64,000 nucleotides of DNA from Vreelandella malpeensis. Lineage in GTDB: Bacteria; Pseudomonadota; Gammaproteobacteria; Pseudomonadales; Halomonadaceae. How positions within the stretch are numbered: position 1 is the stretch's first letter; every line of letters begins with the position of its first letter. The translations under genes were made by a program, and so were the position numbers. Shown here piece after piece: positions 28,037 through 36,666 of the stretch. The stretch lies in contig NZ_WHVL01000004.1 in the NCBI RefSeq assembly GCF_020622355.1, forward strand, positions 1-64,000, written 5' to 3'. The notes below the pieces were generated by a model. It was not told the origin of the DNA and did no database searches. It saw only the letters and a list, made by a program, of their open reading frames with translations.

Positions 28037-29023
28037 ATGTCGGAACACGCCCGCGCCGCGTCACAACGTGCCCCCGAGACTGCCGCGATCGACCCGGCCC
28101 TCAGGCCGCGCCTGGTCGTCACCGATTTGGACGGCTCACTGCTGGATCACGACAGCTACGATTTCTCGCCCGCCCGTGCGGCGCTTTCGCGTCTCAAGGC
28201 GCTCGGGGTGCCGGTGATTCCGGTCACCAGCAAGACCCGCGCCGAGCTTGCGCCGCTGCGCGAGGCGCTGGGCCTTACCTCCACGCCTTTCGTGGCCGAG
28301 AACGGTGCGGTGATCGGGTTGCCGCCGGGGTGGTGCCACCCTCGGCTGGATCGCCCTGGCGACGCCCGGGACAGCATGGTCGTCAAGCACACCGGGGTAG
28401 ACAACGCCTTCATTCGCGCGCGGCTCGACGTCTGGCGCCAGCGCCTGAACGTACGCTTCACGCGGATGGGCGAGATGTCCGTCGAGAAGGTGGTCGCGCT
28501 GACCGGGCTCGACGACGCCCGCGCCATTGCCGCCCGCAAGCGCCAAGGCAGCGAGCCGCTGATCTGGGAAGACGATGCCGCCGCTCTCGACGCCTTGCGC
28601 CAGGCGCTGGCCGGCGATGGGCTGACGCTCACCCAGGGTGGGCGCTTTCATCACGCCATGGGCGCGACCTCGGACAAGGGCCGCGCAGTGACGTGGCTGA
28701 TCAAGCGCTTTCGCTCGCTGCGCGGCAGCATGCCGCTGACGCTGGGGCTGGGCGATGGCCCCAACGATATCGAGATGCTCGAAGCGGTGGATCAGGCGGT
28801 GGTCATCAAGGGCGCTCATCACCTGGCGGTGAACCCTGCAAGCGACGCGCTCTATCGCACCCGCGCAAAGGGTCCGACGGGCTGGGTCGAAGGACTCATT
28901 CACTGGTGGGGCGCGCAGGACGAGCGTCTCGCCAGCCTGGCTCTAGGCATTGACGATCACGAACTCGACGATCACGAGCTCGATGGTCACGACGCAAAGC
29001 GAATCAAGGAGGATACGCCATGA
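28037..29023 (+). CDS. mpgP: Mannosyl/glucosyl-3-phosphoglycerate phosphatase (HAD superfamily)
   Basis: 328 residues. HAD motifs: nucleophile block VVTDLDGSLLDHD, Thr/Ser block PVTSKTRAE, and GLGDGPNDIEML. The MPGP subfamily removes phosphate from mannosyl- or glucosyl-3-phosphoglycerate to give the compatible solutes mannosyl- or glucosylglycerate. The partner gene here is a glucosyl-3-phosphoglycerate synthase, so glucosylglycerate is the likely product. Start 28037 has AGGTGA upstream; the longer frame from 27962 would include the 17-bp duplication. The C-terminus carries a short repeat (DDHEL twice, then DGHD) that looks like a recent in-frame expansion. The ATGA overlap with gpgS shows coupling. 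Confidence 0.9.
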   Translation: MSEHARAASQRAPETAAIDPALRPRLVVTDLDGSLLDHDSYDFSPARAALSRLKALGVPVIPVTSKTRAELAPLREALGLTSTPFVAENGAVIGLPPGWCHPRLDRPGDARDSMVVKHTGVDNAFIRARLDVWRQRLNVRFTRMGEMSVEKVVALTGLDDARAIAARKRQGSEPLIWEDDAAALDALRQALAGDGLTLTQGGRFHHAMGATSDKGRAVTWLIKRFRSLRGSMPLTLGLGDGPNDIEMLEAVDQAVVIKGAHHLAVNPASDALYRTRAKGPTGWVEGLIHWWGAQDERLASLALGIDDHELDDHELDGHDAKRIKEDTP

Positions 29024-30240
29024 GCGACTTTCATCAGAATGGCCTGATCACGGACTTTCATAACCTCACCCGGCGCCCGGTCGAGGAGCTTGAGCGTGAC
29101 TTGGTGCGCTTTGGTGCCCGCCGGCCGATGGGGCTGATCCTGCCATCGCTGTTTTCAGAGCTCGAGGGGCCGGCGCTGTCGGCCATCGTCGACGAGCTCG
29201 CCAAGGTGCCGTATCTCGACGAGATCGTGATCGGGCTCGATCGCGCCGACCGCGAGCAGTTCCTGTTCGCCCGCGAGTTCTTCGCCAGGCTACCCCAGCA
29301 TACGCGCATCCTGTGGAACGACGGCCCGAGGCTTCGAGCGCTGGATGCCGAGCTCGACGAGCATGGCCTGGGGGCGCTGGAACCGGGCAAGGGGCGCAAC
29401 GTATGGTACTGCGCGGGCTACATGCTGGCCTCTCACCGCTCGTCGGTGGTGGGTCTTCACGACTGCGATATCCTGACCTACGACCGGGCGCTGCTGGCGC
29501 GGCTGATGTACCCGGTCGCCCACCCGCAGTTCGACTACAGCTTCTGCAAGGGCTACTACCCGCGTATCGCCGAAGGCCGCTTGAATGGGCGCGTTTCGCG
29601 GCTGATGGTCACGCCGCTTTTGCGCGCGCTGAAGACCGTCTGCGGGCCGCTGCCGTATCTGGACTATCTCGATAGCTTCCGCTATCCGCTTTCCGGCGAG
29701 TTCGCCATGCGCCGCGACGTGCTCGAGGGCATTCGCATCCCGGCGGACTGGGGGCTCGAGATCGGCGTGCTTTCGGAGCTTCAGCGCAACTATTCGCTGC
29801 GCCAGATCTGCCAGGTGGATATCGCCGACGGCTACGATCACAAGCACCAGCCGGTGAGCGAGGACGACCCGACCGGCGGGCTCAACCGCATGAGCCTGGA
29901 TATCGCCAAGGCGCTCTACCGAAAGCTGGCCACTCAGGGTATCACCTTCAGCAGCGAGGATTTTCGCACCTTGAAGGCGACCTACTACCGGCTGGCGCTG
30001 GATCTGATCGAAGCCTACGACCACGACGCCACCATGAACGGGCTGAGCCTCGATCGCCACTGCGAGGAGCAGGCGGTGGAACTTTTCGCCAGCAACCTGC
30101 TGGAGGCGGGCAACCTGTTTCTCGACAACCCCCGCGAGCGGCCCTTCATTCCCAGCTGGAACCGGGTGCAGGCCGCAGTGCCGAATCTGCTCGCGCGCAT
30201 GCACGAGGCGGTGGAGCGCGACAACCAAGGCGATGTCTGA
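29020..30240 (+). CDS. gpgS: Glucosyl-3-phosphoglycerate synthase
   Basis: 406 residues, GT81-type GT-A fold. Recognisable blocks are ITDFHNLTRR, the nucleotide-sugar region GLHDCDILTYDR (DCD as DXD), FCKGYYPRIA, PLSGEFAMRRDVL, DWGLEIGVLSEL and DGYDHKHQPV. The family joins glucose from an NDP-glucose to 3-phosphoglycerate, the committed step of glucosylglycerate synthesis, an organic-acid solute made under salt stress and nitrogen limitation. AAGGAGG lies 7 nt before the ATG, inside the end of mpgP. The order phosphatase-then-synthase in one coupled pair is clear. Likely osmoregulated, though no operator is identified. Confidence 0.93.
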   Translation: MSDFHQNGLITDFHNLTRRPVEELERDLVRFGARRPMGLILPSLFSELEGPALSAIVDELAKVPYLDEIVIGLDRADREQFLFAREFFARLPQHTRILWNDGPRLRALDAELDEHGLGALEPGKGRNVWYCAGYMLASHRSSVVGLHDCDILTYDRALLARLMYPVAHPQFDYSFCKGYYPRIAEGRLNGRVSRLMVTPLLRALKTVCGPLPYLDYLDSFRYPLSGEFAMRRDVLEGIRIPADWGLEIGVLSELQRNYSLRQICQVDIADGYDHKHQPVSEDDPTGGLNRMSLDIAKALYRKLATQGITFSSEDFRTLKATYYRLALDLIEAYDHDATMNGLSLDRHCEEQAVELFASNLLEAGNLFLDNPRERPFIPSWNRVQAAVPNLLARMHEAVERDNQGDV

Positions 30241-30279
30241 CGCCTTCGGTTGCATTCCCGAAAGGCAGGGCCTGAAAGG

Positions 30280-30317
30280 CACGACGCCCACGCTTGCGAG
30301 CGTGGGCGTCGTGTTTT
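30280..30317 (+). terminator. Strong terminator of mpgP-gpgS
   Basis: A perfect 15-bp stem (CACGACGCCCACGCT and its complement) with a TGCG loop is followed by TTTT, 39 bp after the gpgS stop and just before the convergent chemoreceptor stop. Confidence 0.9.
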
Positions 30318-30333
30318 CGTCAGACCCCCGAGC

Positions 30334-31941
30334 CTAGAAGTCGTCGGGGGAGGGCAGGCTGGCGCTGCCCGCCGGTGAGGCCATGGCCGGTGCGCTCGAT
30401 GAGGCGATGCGGAAGTTGGCGACCCGCTGGCGCAGCTGGTCGCTCAGCGTCGCAAGCCGTTGGGTGGCGTGGTTGCTTTGCTGGACGAGCCCGGCGTTTT
30501 GCTGGGTCATCTGATCCATCTGGGTCACCGCGAGGTTGACCTGCTCGATGCCGCTGCTCTGTTCGCGGGTCGCGGCGGAGATCTCCTGCACCAGGGTGCT
30601 CAACTGCTGGATATCCTCGACCACGCGATTGATCACCCCGCCGGTGTCGCGCACCCGTTCGCTGCCTTGTGCTACCTTGACGCCCGAGTCCTCGATCAAC
30701 TTCTTGATTTCCTGGGCGGCGGCGGCGGAACGGCTGGCGAGGTTGCGCACTTCACTGGCCACCACCGCGAAGCCGCGACCTTGCTCGCCGGCGCGCGCCG
30801 CCTCTACCGAAGCGTTGAGGGCCAAGATGTTGGTCTGGAAGGCGATGGCATCGATGGTATTGACGATGCTGCTCATCTGCGCGGCGCTCTCGTCGATGGC
30901 CTCCATGGTGCTTACCACCGTGGTCATGGCGTCGCTGCCACGCCGGGCGTTCTGGGCCGTGGTCGCGGCGAGCTCGCGGGCATGCTCGGCGTGCTCGGCG
31001 TTCTGCTTCACCGTGGCGGTCAGTTCTTCCATGCTCGAGGCGGTCTCGGCAAGCGAGGCGGCCTGCTGCTCGGTGCGGGTGGAAAGCTCCTCGTTGACGC
31101 CGACGATGCGCTCCACGCCGTCATTGACCTGATCCGCACCCTGGTTGATGTCCCCGATGGTGCTCGCCAGCGCTTCGCGCATGCGGTTGATATCGAACAG
31201 CAGGCTGCGGCGATCACTGGCTGCGAGCGTGGTGCTGCGGGTCAGGTCGCCATCGGCGATGTGACTGACCACCGTGGCCGCGTAGCGCGGGTCGCCTCCG
31301 AGCCGCTTGGCTACGTCGCGAATCACCCAGCCCATCAGCAGCGCCACGGGAATGCCCACCAGCAGCAGCGCGATCAGCGAGCGAAGCAGACTGTCGACGA
31401 AGGCTTCGTCGATGTCGTCCACATAGACCCCGGCGCCGTAGGCCCAACCCCAGTCCGCCAGGTAGGCGAAGTAGCTGATCTTGGGAAACTGCTCGTCGCC
31501 GGAGTCGATGCGCTGGGAGAAGTAGTCGACGAAGCCGCCCCCGTTTTGCGCTGCGTCGAGCAGCGCCTGGTAAAGGTACATGCCGCTCGAGTCCCGGAAG
31601 GTGCTCATGTCGTCACCGGGTTCGCGACGCGGGTGGGAGACGATGTCCAACTGATCGTTGAAGGCGAAGATGTACTCGCCGTCGCCGAATCGGGCATTGG
31701 CGATGCTCTCGATGGCACGGGCCTGCGCTTCTTCGTGGGTCAGCTCGCCGCTGCGCGCACGGGCCTGAAGACTTTCGAGCTGATACCCCAGGCTCTCAAC
31801 GACGTACTGGAGGCTCGTGCGTCGCTCCTGTTCGATGGTTTGTCGGGTGTCCCAGCTCAGCCAGCCGACCAGCAGCAGCATGGCCAGGCAGATTACCGAG
31901 AGAATGCCCCAGAGGCGTTGGTTCAACGTCAGTCGCGTCAT
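30334..31941 (-). CDS. Methyl-accepting chemotaxis protein with single Cache sensor
   Basis: 535 residues from ATG 31941 (CAGGA 7 nt upstream). TM1 about 12-30; a periplasmic sCache domain about 31-185 ([47 protein letters not shown]); TM2 about 186-207; HAMP; then the signalling domain with the hairpin tip [39 protein letters not shown], shown here only in part. Single Cache domains of this type often bind small organic acids. No NWETF-type CheR tether is present. A GCCGATAT hexamer-like sigma28 -10 lies upstream (31981-31988, minus strand), but a -35 at proper spacing is lacking. Confidence 0.93.
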   Translation of the reverse strand: MTRLTLNQRLWGILSVICLAMLLLVGWLSWDTRQTIEQERRTSLQYVVESLGYQLESLQARARSGELTHEEAQARAIESIANARFGDGEYIFAFNDQLDIVSHPRREPGDDMSTFRDSSGMYLYQALLDAAQNGGGFVDYFSQRIDSGDEQFPKISYFAYLADWGWAYGAGVYVDDIDEAFVDSLLRSLIALLLVGIPVALLMGWVIRDVAKRLGGDPRYAATVVSHIADGDLTRSTTLAASDRRSLLFDINRMREALASTIGDINQGADQVNDGVERIVGVNEELSTRTEQQAASLAETASSMEELTATVKQNAEHAEHARELAATTAQNARRGSDAMTTVVSTMEAIDESAAQMSSIVNTIDAIAFQTNILALNASVEAARAGEQGRGFAVVASEVRNLASRSAAAAQEIKKLIEDSGVKVAQGSERVRDTGGVINRVVEDIQQLSTLVQEISAATREQSSGIEQVNLAVTQMDQMTQQNAGLVQQSNHATQRLATLSDQLRQRVANFRIASSSAPAMASPAGSASLPSPDDF

Positions 31942-32033
31942 GGTTTTCCTGAGTACATGTAAGAATCGAAGATGCATCACATATCGGCAGGAAAGGGCGG
32001 GGCATGAGTTTGAAACGGATTAATTATTCGTAG

Positions 32034-32079
32034 TGCGCCGGACGACGGAACCCCGCGTCATACGCGGGGTTCGGCGCAT
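32034..32079. other. Strong inverted repeat between the chemoreceptor and dsbG-like genes
   Basis: GAACCCCGCGT / ACGCGGGGTTC (11 bp, loop CAT, 32048-32072) is framed by TGCGCCG / CGGCGCA (7 bp) with a 7-nt bulge. It follows the dsbG-like stop on the minus strand. No T-run, so it is a factor-dependent or weak terminator, or an RNA-stabilising element. Confidence 0.55.
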
Positions 32080-32102
32080 TGCGTTGCCCGGCTCGAGCAG
32101 CG

Positions 32103-32876
32103 CTATCGCGGCGCTTCGCCGCCCATCATTTCGATCAGCCGGTCATGCCCCGGAAGACCCTCGATGCGATCCAGGCGCACGGCGCCATCGGTTTCGCGCT
32201 TGAACGCGCTGGTGGGGGTGGCATGAAGACCGAGCTCGTCGAACAGCTGGTTGTTGGTGTAGACCTGCTCCTCGATCGCCACGCTTTGGGCGCTGGCGGT
32301 GATCGGTTCACCTTCGCTGTGAGCGGCGAGCGCCTGTTCGGGGTCATCCGCAGCGAGCAGGGTTGCGGCCAGCGCTGGGCTGTTCGGGGCAAGAATGCCG
32401 ACCAGAATGTGGCGAATCTGCACCTCGCCGGCCTCGACCCAGGGACGCGTCTGGCGCCACAGCGCCTTGCAGTAGGTACAGTTCGGGTCGGTGAACATGT
32501 ACACCCTGCGCGGGGCGTCGGTGCTGCCATCCTGGACCCAGTGGCTCTGCTCCAGGCTTTGCCAGGTCTGCGCCTCGAGCGGAGCGCGCACGTGAGTCTC
32601 GAGCGCCGCCTCGGAGAGGTTCTCGCCCTGGGCATCGAACAGCGTGCCGATGATCGCGTGTTCGCCATCCGGGGTGAGGTAGATCACCATCTCCTGGCCC
32701 GGCGAGCTGGCCCCGAAGCCGACCAGCCCGCCAGGGGCATCAAAGCGCTCGTGAATCTCGAGACCGCGCTCGCGCAGGGCGTCGATGGGGGCGGGCAGCG
32801 GCGCGTCGGCGGCAAGGGCCGCGTTCAGGCTTGTGCTCGCAAGCGCAAGGGTCAGAAGCGATCTGGCAAGGGGCAT
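32103..32876 (-). CDS. dsbG: Periplasmic thiol:disulfide isomerase, DsbG/DsbC-like
   Basis: 257 residues with a signal peptide (about 1-23, ending ALA). An N-terminal dimerisation-like region is followed by a thioredoxin-like domain with FTDPNCTYCK as the redox CxxC (CTYC; DsbG usually has CPYC and DsbC CGYC), and a cis-Pro loop in HATPTSAFKR. The family repairs wrong disulfides or protects single cysteines in the periplasm, kept reduced by DsbD. It lies 51 bp downstream of the sugar phosphorylase in the same direction. The CTYC dipeptide should tune redox potential, so DsbG rather than DsbC is a moderate-confidence choice. Confidence 0.83.
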   Translation of the reverse strand: MPLARSLLTLALASTSLNAALAADAPLPAPIDALRERGLEIHERFDAPGGLVGFGASSPGQEMVIYLTPDGEHAIIGTLFDAQGENLSEAALETHVRAPLEAQTWQSLEQSHWVQDGSTDAPRRVYMFTDPNCTYCKALWRQTRPWVEAGEVQIRHILVGILAPNSPALAATLLAADDPEQALAAHSEGEPITASAQSVAIEEQVYTNNQLFDELGLHATPTSAFKRETDGAVRLDRIEGLPGHDRLIEMMGGEAPR

Positions 32877-32927
32877 GGCATTTTCCGTGTGGCTGCTAGT
32901 CGAGGCCCCAGTAGACCACAGCCCGGG

Positions 32928-34748
32928 CTAGCCTGCCTGCTCGTTGACCAGCCAGCGCGTCGCGTAGGGGGCAAGAGGCGCGTCGACAGGCCCCGCCGTG
33001 GGGCCCTCGAGCACGCGCCAACCGTCCTGGCCGAGCGCCTCGATAAGGGCCGAGCCGGTCTCGTCGAGCGGCACGGGCCGGTCGGTGACGTTGAAGAGTG
33101 CCAGCAGTCGGCGGCCGTCTTCGAGCGGCCCGCGTTCGATGGCCAGCAGGTGGTCGGGCGTGGCCAGCACGCGCTGGGCGGCACCGGGATGAAAGCAGGG
33201 TTCCGCGCGGCGCAGGGCGAGCAGCGCGCGCAGGGCGTGGAATACGTCGTGGGTCGGGGTCGAGGGGCTTGCCAGCAGCAGTTCGAGCTCGTTGCTTGGC
33301 CATTGGCGGCGGTTGATCGAACGCAGCCGCCCGCTGCGCTCCACGCCTTCCACATCGTTGAGCGAGCCGGTCAGCGTGTGGATGTAGAGCGCAGGGATGC
33401 CCTGCAGGGAGAGCATGATCGCCTGGCTGCAGAGAAAGCGGGCGATCTGCCAGGGGTCCGGTCCGCGCCGGGTGCCGCGCATCGCCTCGAACCAGGTAAT
33501 GTTGATCTCGTAAGCGGTATCGCTGCCATCGGGGTTGCTGCGCATGCTGACGAAGCCACCGAAACGGTGCATCAGCTCGAGCAGCGCATCGCGCTCGTGA
33601 TCCGGCAGCAATCCCTCCAGTGGGCGCACGCCGATGCCATCGTGGCTGGCCGTGAAGTTGAGATAGGTGCAGGAATTCGGTAGCTCGGGCAGGCCCGCGA
33701 GCCACTCCTGAAGCGTTGCGGCCTCGCCCCGGGTGAGCGTATGCAGCAGCAGCGGCGGCAGAGCGAACTGGTACACCATGTGCGCTTCGTCAGCGATGCG
33801 CACGGGGTCGGGGGCGTTCGATGCCAGCCGCTCCAGGCCGAAATAGCTGATGTTCTCCGCGTGGGGCACGTTGGTTTCGGTGATCAACAGCGTGTTGGGC
33901 GCGACCTCGTCGACGATGGCGCGCAGAAGCCGCACCACGGTGTGAGTTTCCGGCAGGTGAATGCAGGTCGTGCCCAGGCGCTTCCACAGAAACGCCACGG
34001 CGTCCAAGCGCACGATGCTCACGCCTTGCAGCAGGTAGAACAGCAGTATGCCGACGAACTCCAGCAGCACGTCAGGGTTCTCGAAATTCAAATCGATCTG
34101 ATCATCCGAGAAGGTGGCCCACAGGTGGCGCGTGCCCCGGCGGGTGGCGACCGGCACCAGCAACGGGCTGCTGCGCGGCCGAGTCACCTGGGAGACGTCG
34201 GTGTCGGGGTCCACCTCGATGAAGAAGTCGCGCCCGGGCAGGCTTCCGGTCAGGTAGTCGACGAACCACAGCGACTCACGCGAGACGTGGTTGAGCACCA
34301 GATCGCCCATCAGGTCGAAATGGCGTGAAAGCTCGCGAATGTGCGACCAGTCGCCGAGCGCCGGGTTGACTTCGCGGTAATGGATGACCGAAAAGCCGTC
34401 GTCGCTGCTCCAGGGAAAGAAGGGCAGCACGTGAACGCCGCTGATCACGCCGTCGAGATGGCGGCGCAGGAAGTCGCCCAGCACCGTCAGTGGCGGCGTG
34501 TCGTCGGCAACGATCGAGTCGCCGTAGCTGATCACCCACTGATCCTTCTCGCTCCAAAGCGGTGCACCGCGCTCGCCGTCGAGCACTCGGCGGGGAGTGA
34601 TTGCTGGGGTGCCATCCTGGCTTTCGCCCCGCGCGCGGGCCTCGTTGAAGTACGCCACGTGCTGGCCGATACGCCGCGCTACCTCGCCTGCACGCTCGCC
34701 ATACAAGTGGGTCAAGTGGCGGTGGAGCGTCTTTTCGAAGTGCGTCAT
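32928..34748 (-). CDS. GH13_18 sugar phosphorylase, probably glucosylglycerate phosphorylase
   Basis: 606 residues from ATG 34748 (AAAGAGG upstream). A sucrose-phosphorylase-type GH13 barrel: HVLPFFPWSSDDGFSV, GDLVLNHVS, nucleophile Asp in VRLDAVAFLWK, acid/base Glu in LLITETNVPH, transition-state Asp in TASHDGIG, and GIPALYIHTL. Known members phosphorolyse sucrose, sucrose-6-phosphate, glucosylglycerol or 2-O-alpha-glucosylglycerate to glucose-1-phosphate plus acceptor. The gpgS-mpgP pair 4 kb away favours glucosylglycerate; glucosylglycerol is the main alternative in marine gammaproteobacteria. No signal peptide, so cytoplasmic. Divergent from nrdR. Confidence 0.88.
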   Translation of the reverse strand: MTHFEKTLHRHLTHLYGERAGEVARRIGQHVAYFNEARARGESQDGTPAITPRRVLDGERGAPLWSEKDQWVISYGDSIVADDTPPLTVLGDFLRRHLDGVISGVHVLPFFPWSSDDGFSVIHYREVNPALGDWSHIRELSRHFDLMGDLVLNHVSRESLWFVDYLTGSLPGRDFFIEVDPDTDVSQVTRPRSSPLLVPVATRRGTRHLWATFSDDQIDLNFENPDVLLEFVGILLFYLLQGVSIVRLDAVAFLWKRLGTTCIHLPETHTVVRLLRAIVDEVAPNTLLITETNVPHAENISYFGLERLASNAPDPVRIADEAHMVYQFALPPLLLHTLTRGEAATLQEWLAGLPELPNSCTYLNFTASHDGIGVRPLEGLLPDHERDALLELMHRFGGFVSMRSNPDGSDTAYEINITWFEAMRGTRRGPDPWQIARFLCSQAIMLSLQGIPALYIHTLTGSLNDVEGVERSGRLRSINRRQWPSNELELLLASPSTPTHDVFHALRALLALRRAEPCFHPGAAQRVLATPDHLLAIERGPLEDGRRLLALFNVTDRPVPLDETGSALIEALGQDGWRVLEGPTAGPVDAPLAPYATRWLVNEQAG

Positions 34749-34841
34749 GGGCGCCTCTTTTTTGGACATCGAAAGGGATGTAACAAACGCTGCAGCTTGT
34801 GTGCCAAATCGTTACAATGCTAGGTTAAGGCCGCGTTAAAT

Positions 34842-34870
34842 AAAAAGGGTGGGCCCGTGGCGCCCTTTTT
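34842..34870. terminator. Bidirectional hairpin-T terminator between divergent genes
   Basis: AAAAAGGGTG pairs with CGCCCTTTTT (10 bp including one G-T) around a 9-nt loop, giving U-runs on both strands. It sits between divergent nrdR and the phosphorylase, so no full gene ends here; it may attenuate leaders. A TACAAT -10 (34813-34818) could start plus-strand transcription just upstream of it. Confidence 0.7.
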
Positions 34871-34928
34871 GATAACGCGATCTGACGCCCCACGTTACTA
34901 TCACTGCTCTCATCATAGGTTGACGGTC

Positions 34929-35399
34929 ATGCATTGCCCTTTTTGTGGTGCCAACGATACTCGGGTGACCGATTCGCGCCTGGTGGCCGATGGCGATCAG
35001 GTACGTCGGCGTCGGCAGTGTGCCAGTTGCCAGGAGCGCTTCACCACCTATGAAACCGCCGAGCTCATCATGCCGCGTGTGGTGAAGTCCGATGGCTCCC
35101 GGGAAACCTTCGAAGAGCGCAAGCTGCGTGCCGGCATGCTGCGCGCGCTCGAGAAGCGCCCGGTCAGTGCCGAGGCGATCGAGGCCTCTGTTGAACGCAT
35201 TCGCCAGTCGCTGCGCGCCCAGGGCGAGCGCGAGGTCAACGCCCGCGACATCGGCGAGGCGGTCATGAAGGCGCTTAGCGGTCTCGATCAGGTCGCCTAC
35301 ATCCGTTTTGCCTCGGTCTACCGCAAGTTCCAGGACCTCGACGAATTCCGCGCCGAGATCGACCGGCTGGCGCAGACCCCGAAAGGCGAGAAGAGCTGA
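34929..35399 (+). CDS. nrdR: Ribonucleotide reductase transcriptional repressor
   Basis: 156 residues, normal size. Zinc ribbon [17 protein letters not shown]...[12 protein letters not shown] supplies four Cys; an ATP-cone follows (about 49-139, with [14 protein letters not shown] and [25 protein letters not shown]). NrdR senses ATP/dATP and represses nrd genes. The start is set at the conserved MHCPFC; a frame to 34857 would run into the terminator-like hairpin. ribD begins at the last base of its stop codon, the usual proteobacterial nrdR-rib arrangement. Confidence 0.97.
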   Translation: MHCPFCGANDTRVTDSRLVADGDQVRRRRQCASCQERFTTYETAELIMPRVVKSDGSRETFEERKLRAGMLRALEKRPVSAEAIEASVERIRQSLRAQGEREVNARDIGEAVMKALSGLDQVAYIRFASVYRKFQDLDEFRAEIDRLAQTPKGEKS

Positions 35400-36568
35400 T
35401 GCAGGACTTGACCACGCGCGATAGCGCCTACATGGCCCGCGCCATTGCGCTTGCGCGCAAGGGACTCTACACCACCGACCCCAATCCCCGGGTGGGCTGC
35501 GTGATCGTGAAGGGTGAGGGAGCCTGCGCCCGTATCGTCGGCGAAGGTTTCCACGCGCGGGCCGGCGAAGCCCACGCCGAGATTCACGCCCTGAACGCTG
35601 CCGGTGAGGGCGCGCGCGGCGCCACCGCCTACGTGACCCTCGAGCCATGCTCGCATACCGGGCGCACCGGCCCCTGCGCTGTGGCGCTGATCGAGGCCGG
35701 CGTTGCCCGCGTGGTCGTGGCGATGGTCGACCCCAACCCCCAGGTGAGCGGGCGCGGCATCGTGCTGCTCGAACAGGCCGGCATTCGCGTGGCGGTGGGG
35801 CTGCTCGAAGACGAGGCCCGGGCGCTCAACCCCGGCTTCGTTTCGCGCATGAGCCGGGGCCTGCCTTTCGTGCGGCTCAAGATGGCCATGAGCCTGGATG
35901 GGCGCACCGCCATGGGCTCGGGACAGTCGCAGTGGATCACCGGGCCCGAAGCGCGCCGCCAGGTGCAACGCCTGCGCGCCCGGTCGAGCGCGATTCTGTG
36001 CGGCGTGGAGTCGGTGATCATGGACGACTCGCGCCTGACCCTGCGTCCCGAGCAGCTCGGGCTCCCCGACGGCGAGGCAATCGCTCGCCGCCAGCCGCTT
36101 CGCGTGATCATGGACTCCACCCTGCGCCTGCCGCTGGCCGCCGCGTGCCTGCGCGAGCCGGGCCAGACGCTGGTGATCACCACCGACGCGCACAGTGAAG
36201 AGAAACGCCGCAAGCTCGAGGCGGCCGGTGCGCATATCCACGTGATGCCCGCCTACCAGGCTGGCCGGGTGTCGCTGGCCGACATGCTGCGTTTTCTGGC
36301 AAGCGATCATCAGGTCAACGAAGTGCTGGTGGAAACCGGCGCCACGCTCGCCGGTGCCCTGCTCGATGCCGGGCTGGTCGACGAGCTGCAGCTTTTTGTC
36401 GCGCCCACGCTCATGGGCGGCGAGGCGCGTCCGCTGTTCGCGTTGCCGGGGCTGACCGAGATGGCGGACCAGAAGCGTCTGGACATACAGGACGTGCGCG
36501 CCGTCGGACGCGACTGGCGCATCATTGCAAGGCCCGTCGAGCGCGCTGCTCAGGTGCCGGGTACGTAA
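35399..36568 (+). CDS. ribD: Bifunctional riboflavin deaminase/reductase
   Basis: 389 residues. N-terminal deaminase domain (about 1-150) with zinc ligands HAEIHAL and [13 protein letters not shown]-terminal reductase domain (about 155-375) with [44 protein letters not shown] and VAPTLMGG. It catalyses the second and third steps of riboflavin synthesis. Its ATG shares the A of the nrdR TGA (35399). A 98-bp gap separates it from ribBA. Confidence 0.97.
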   Translation: MQDLTTRDSAYMARAIALARKGLYTTDPNPRVGCVIVKGEGACARIVGEGFHARAGEAHAEIHALNAAGEGARGATAYVTLEPCSHTGRTGPCAVALIEAGVARVVVAMVDPNPQVSGRGIVLLEQAGIRVAVGLLEDEARALNPGFVSRMSRGLPFVRLKMAMSLDGRTAMGSGQSQWITGPEARRQVQRLRARSSAILCGVESVIMDDSRLTLRPEQLGLPDGEAIARRQPLRVIMDSTLRLPLAAACLREPGQTLVITTDAHSEEKRRKLEAAGAHIHVMPAYQAGRVSLADMLRFLASDHQVNEVLVETGATLAGALLDAGLVDELQLFVAPTLMGGEARPLFALPGLTEMADQKRLDIQDVRAVGRDWRIIARPVERAAQVPGT

Positions 36569-36576
36569 AATCTGGC

Positions 36577-36608
36577 GCGCGCAGGGTAGTCAAGGTACCC
36601 TGACGCGC
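36577..36608. other. Hairpin in the ribD-ribBA gap
   Basis: GCGCG-CAGGGTA / TACCCTG-A-CGCGC forms a 12-bp stem with a 7-nt loop and one bulged A. No T-run and no FMN-riboswitch sequence is present; it may act in mRNA processing or stability. Confidence 0.5.
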
Positions 36609-36666
36609 TGAATCGCATACGCGTCGAATCGCATGAGGGTCGCGCGACCACTGTTTGGGAGATTCC

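Noticed and set aside
36569..36666. FMN riboswitch before ribBA
   Set aside because: The gap is under 100 bp and lacks the conserved RFN sequence blocks; only a simple hairpin is present.
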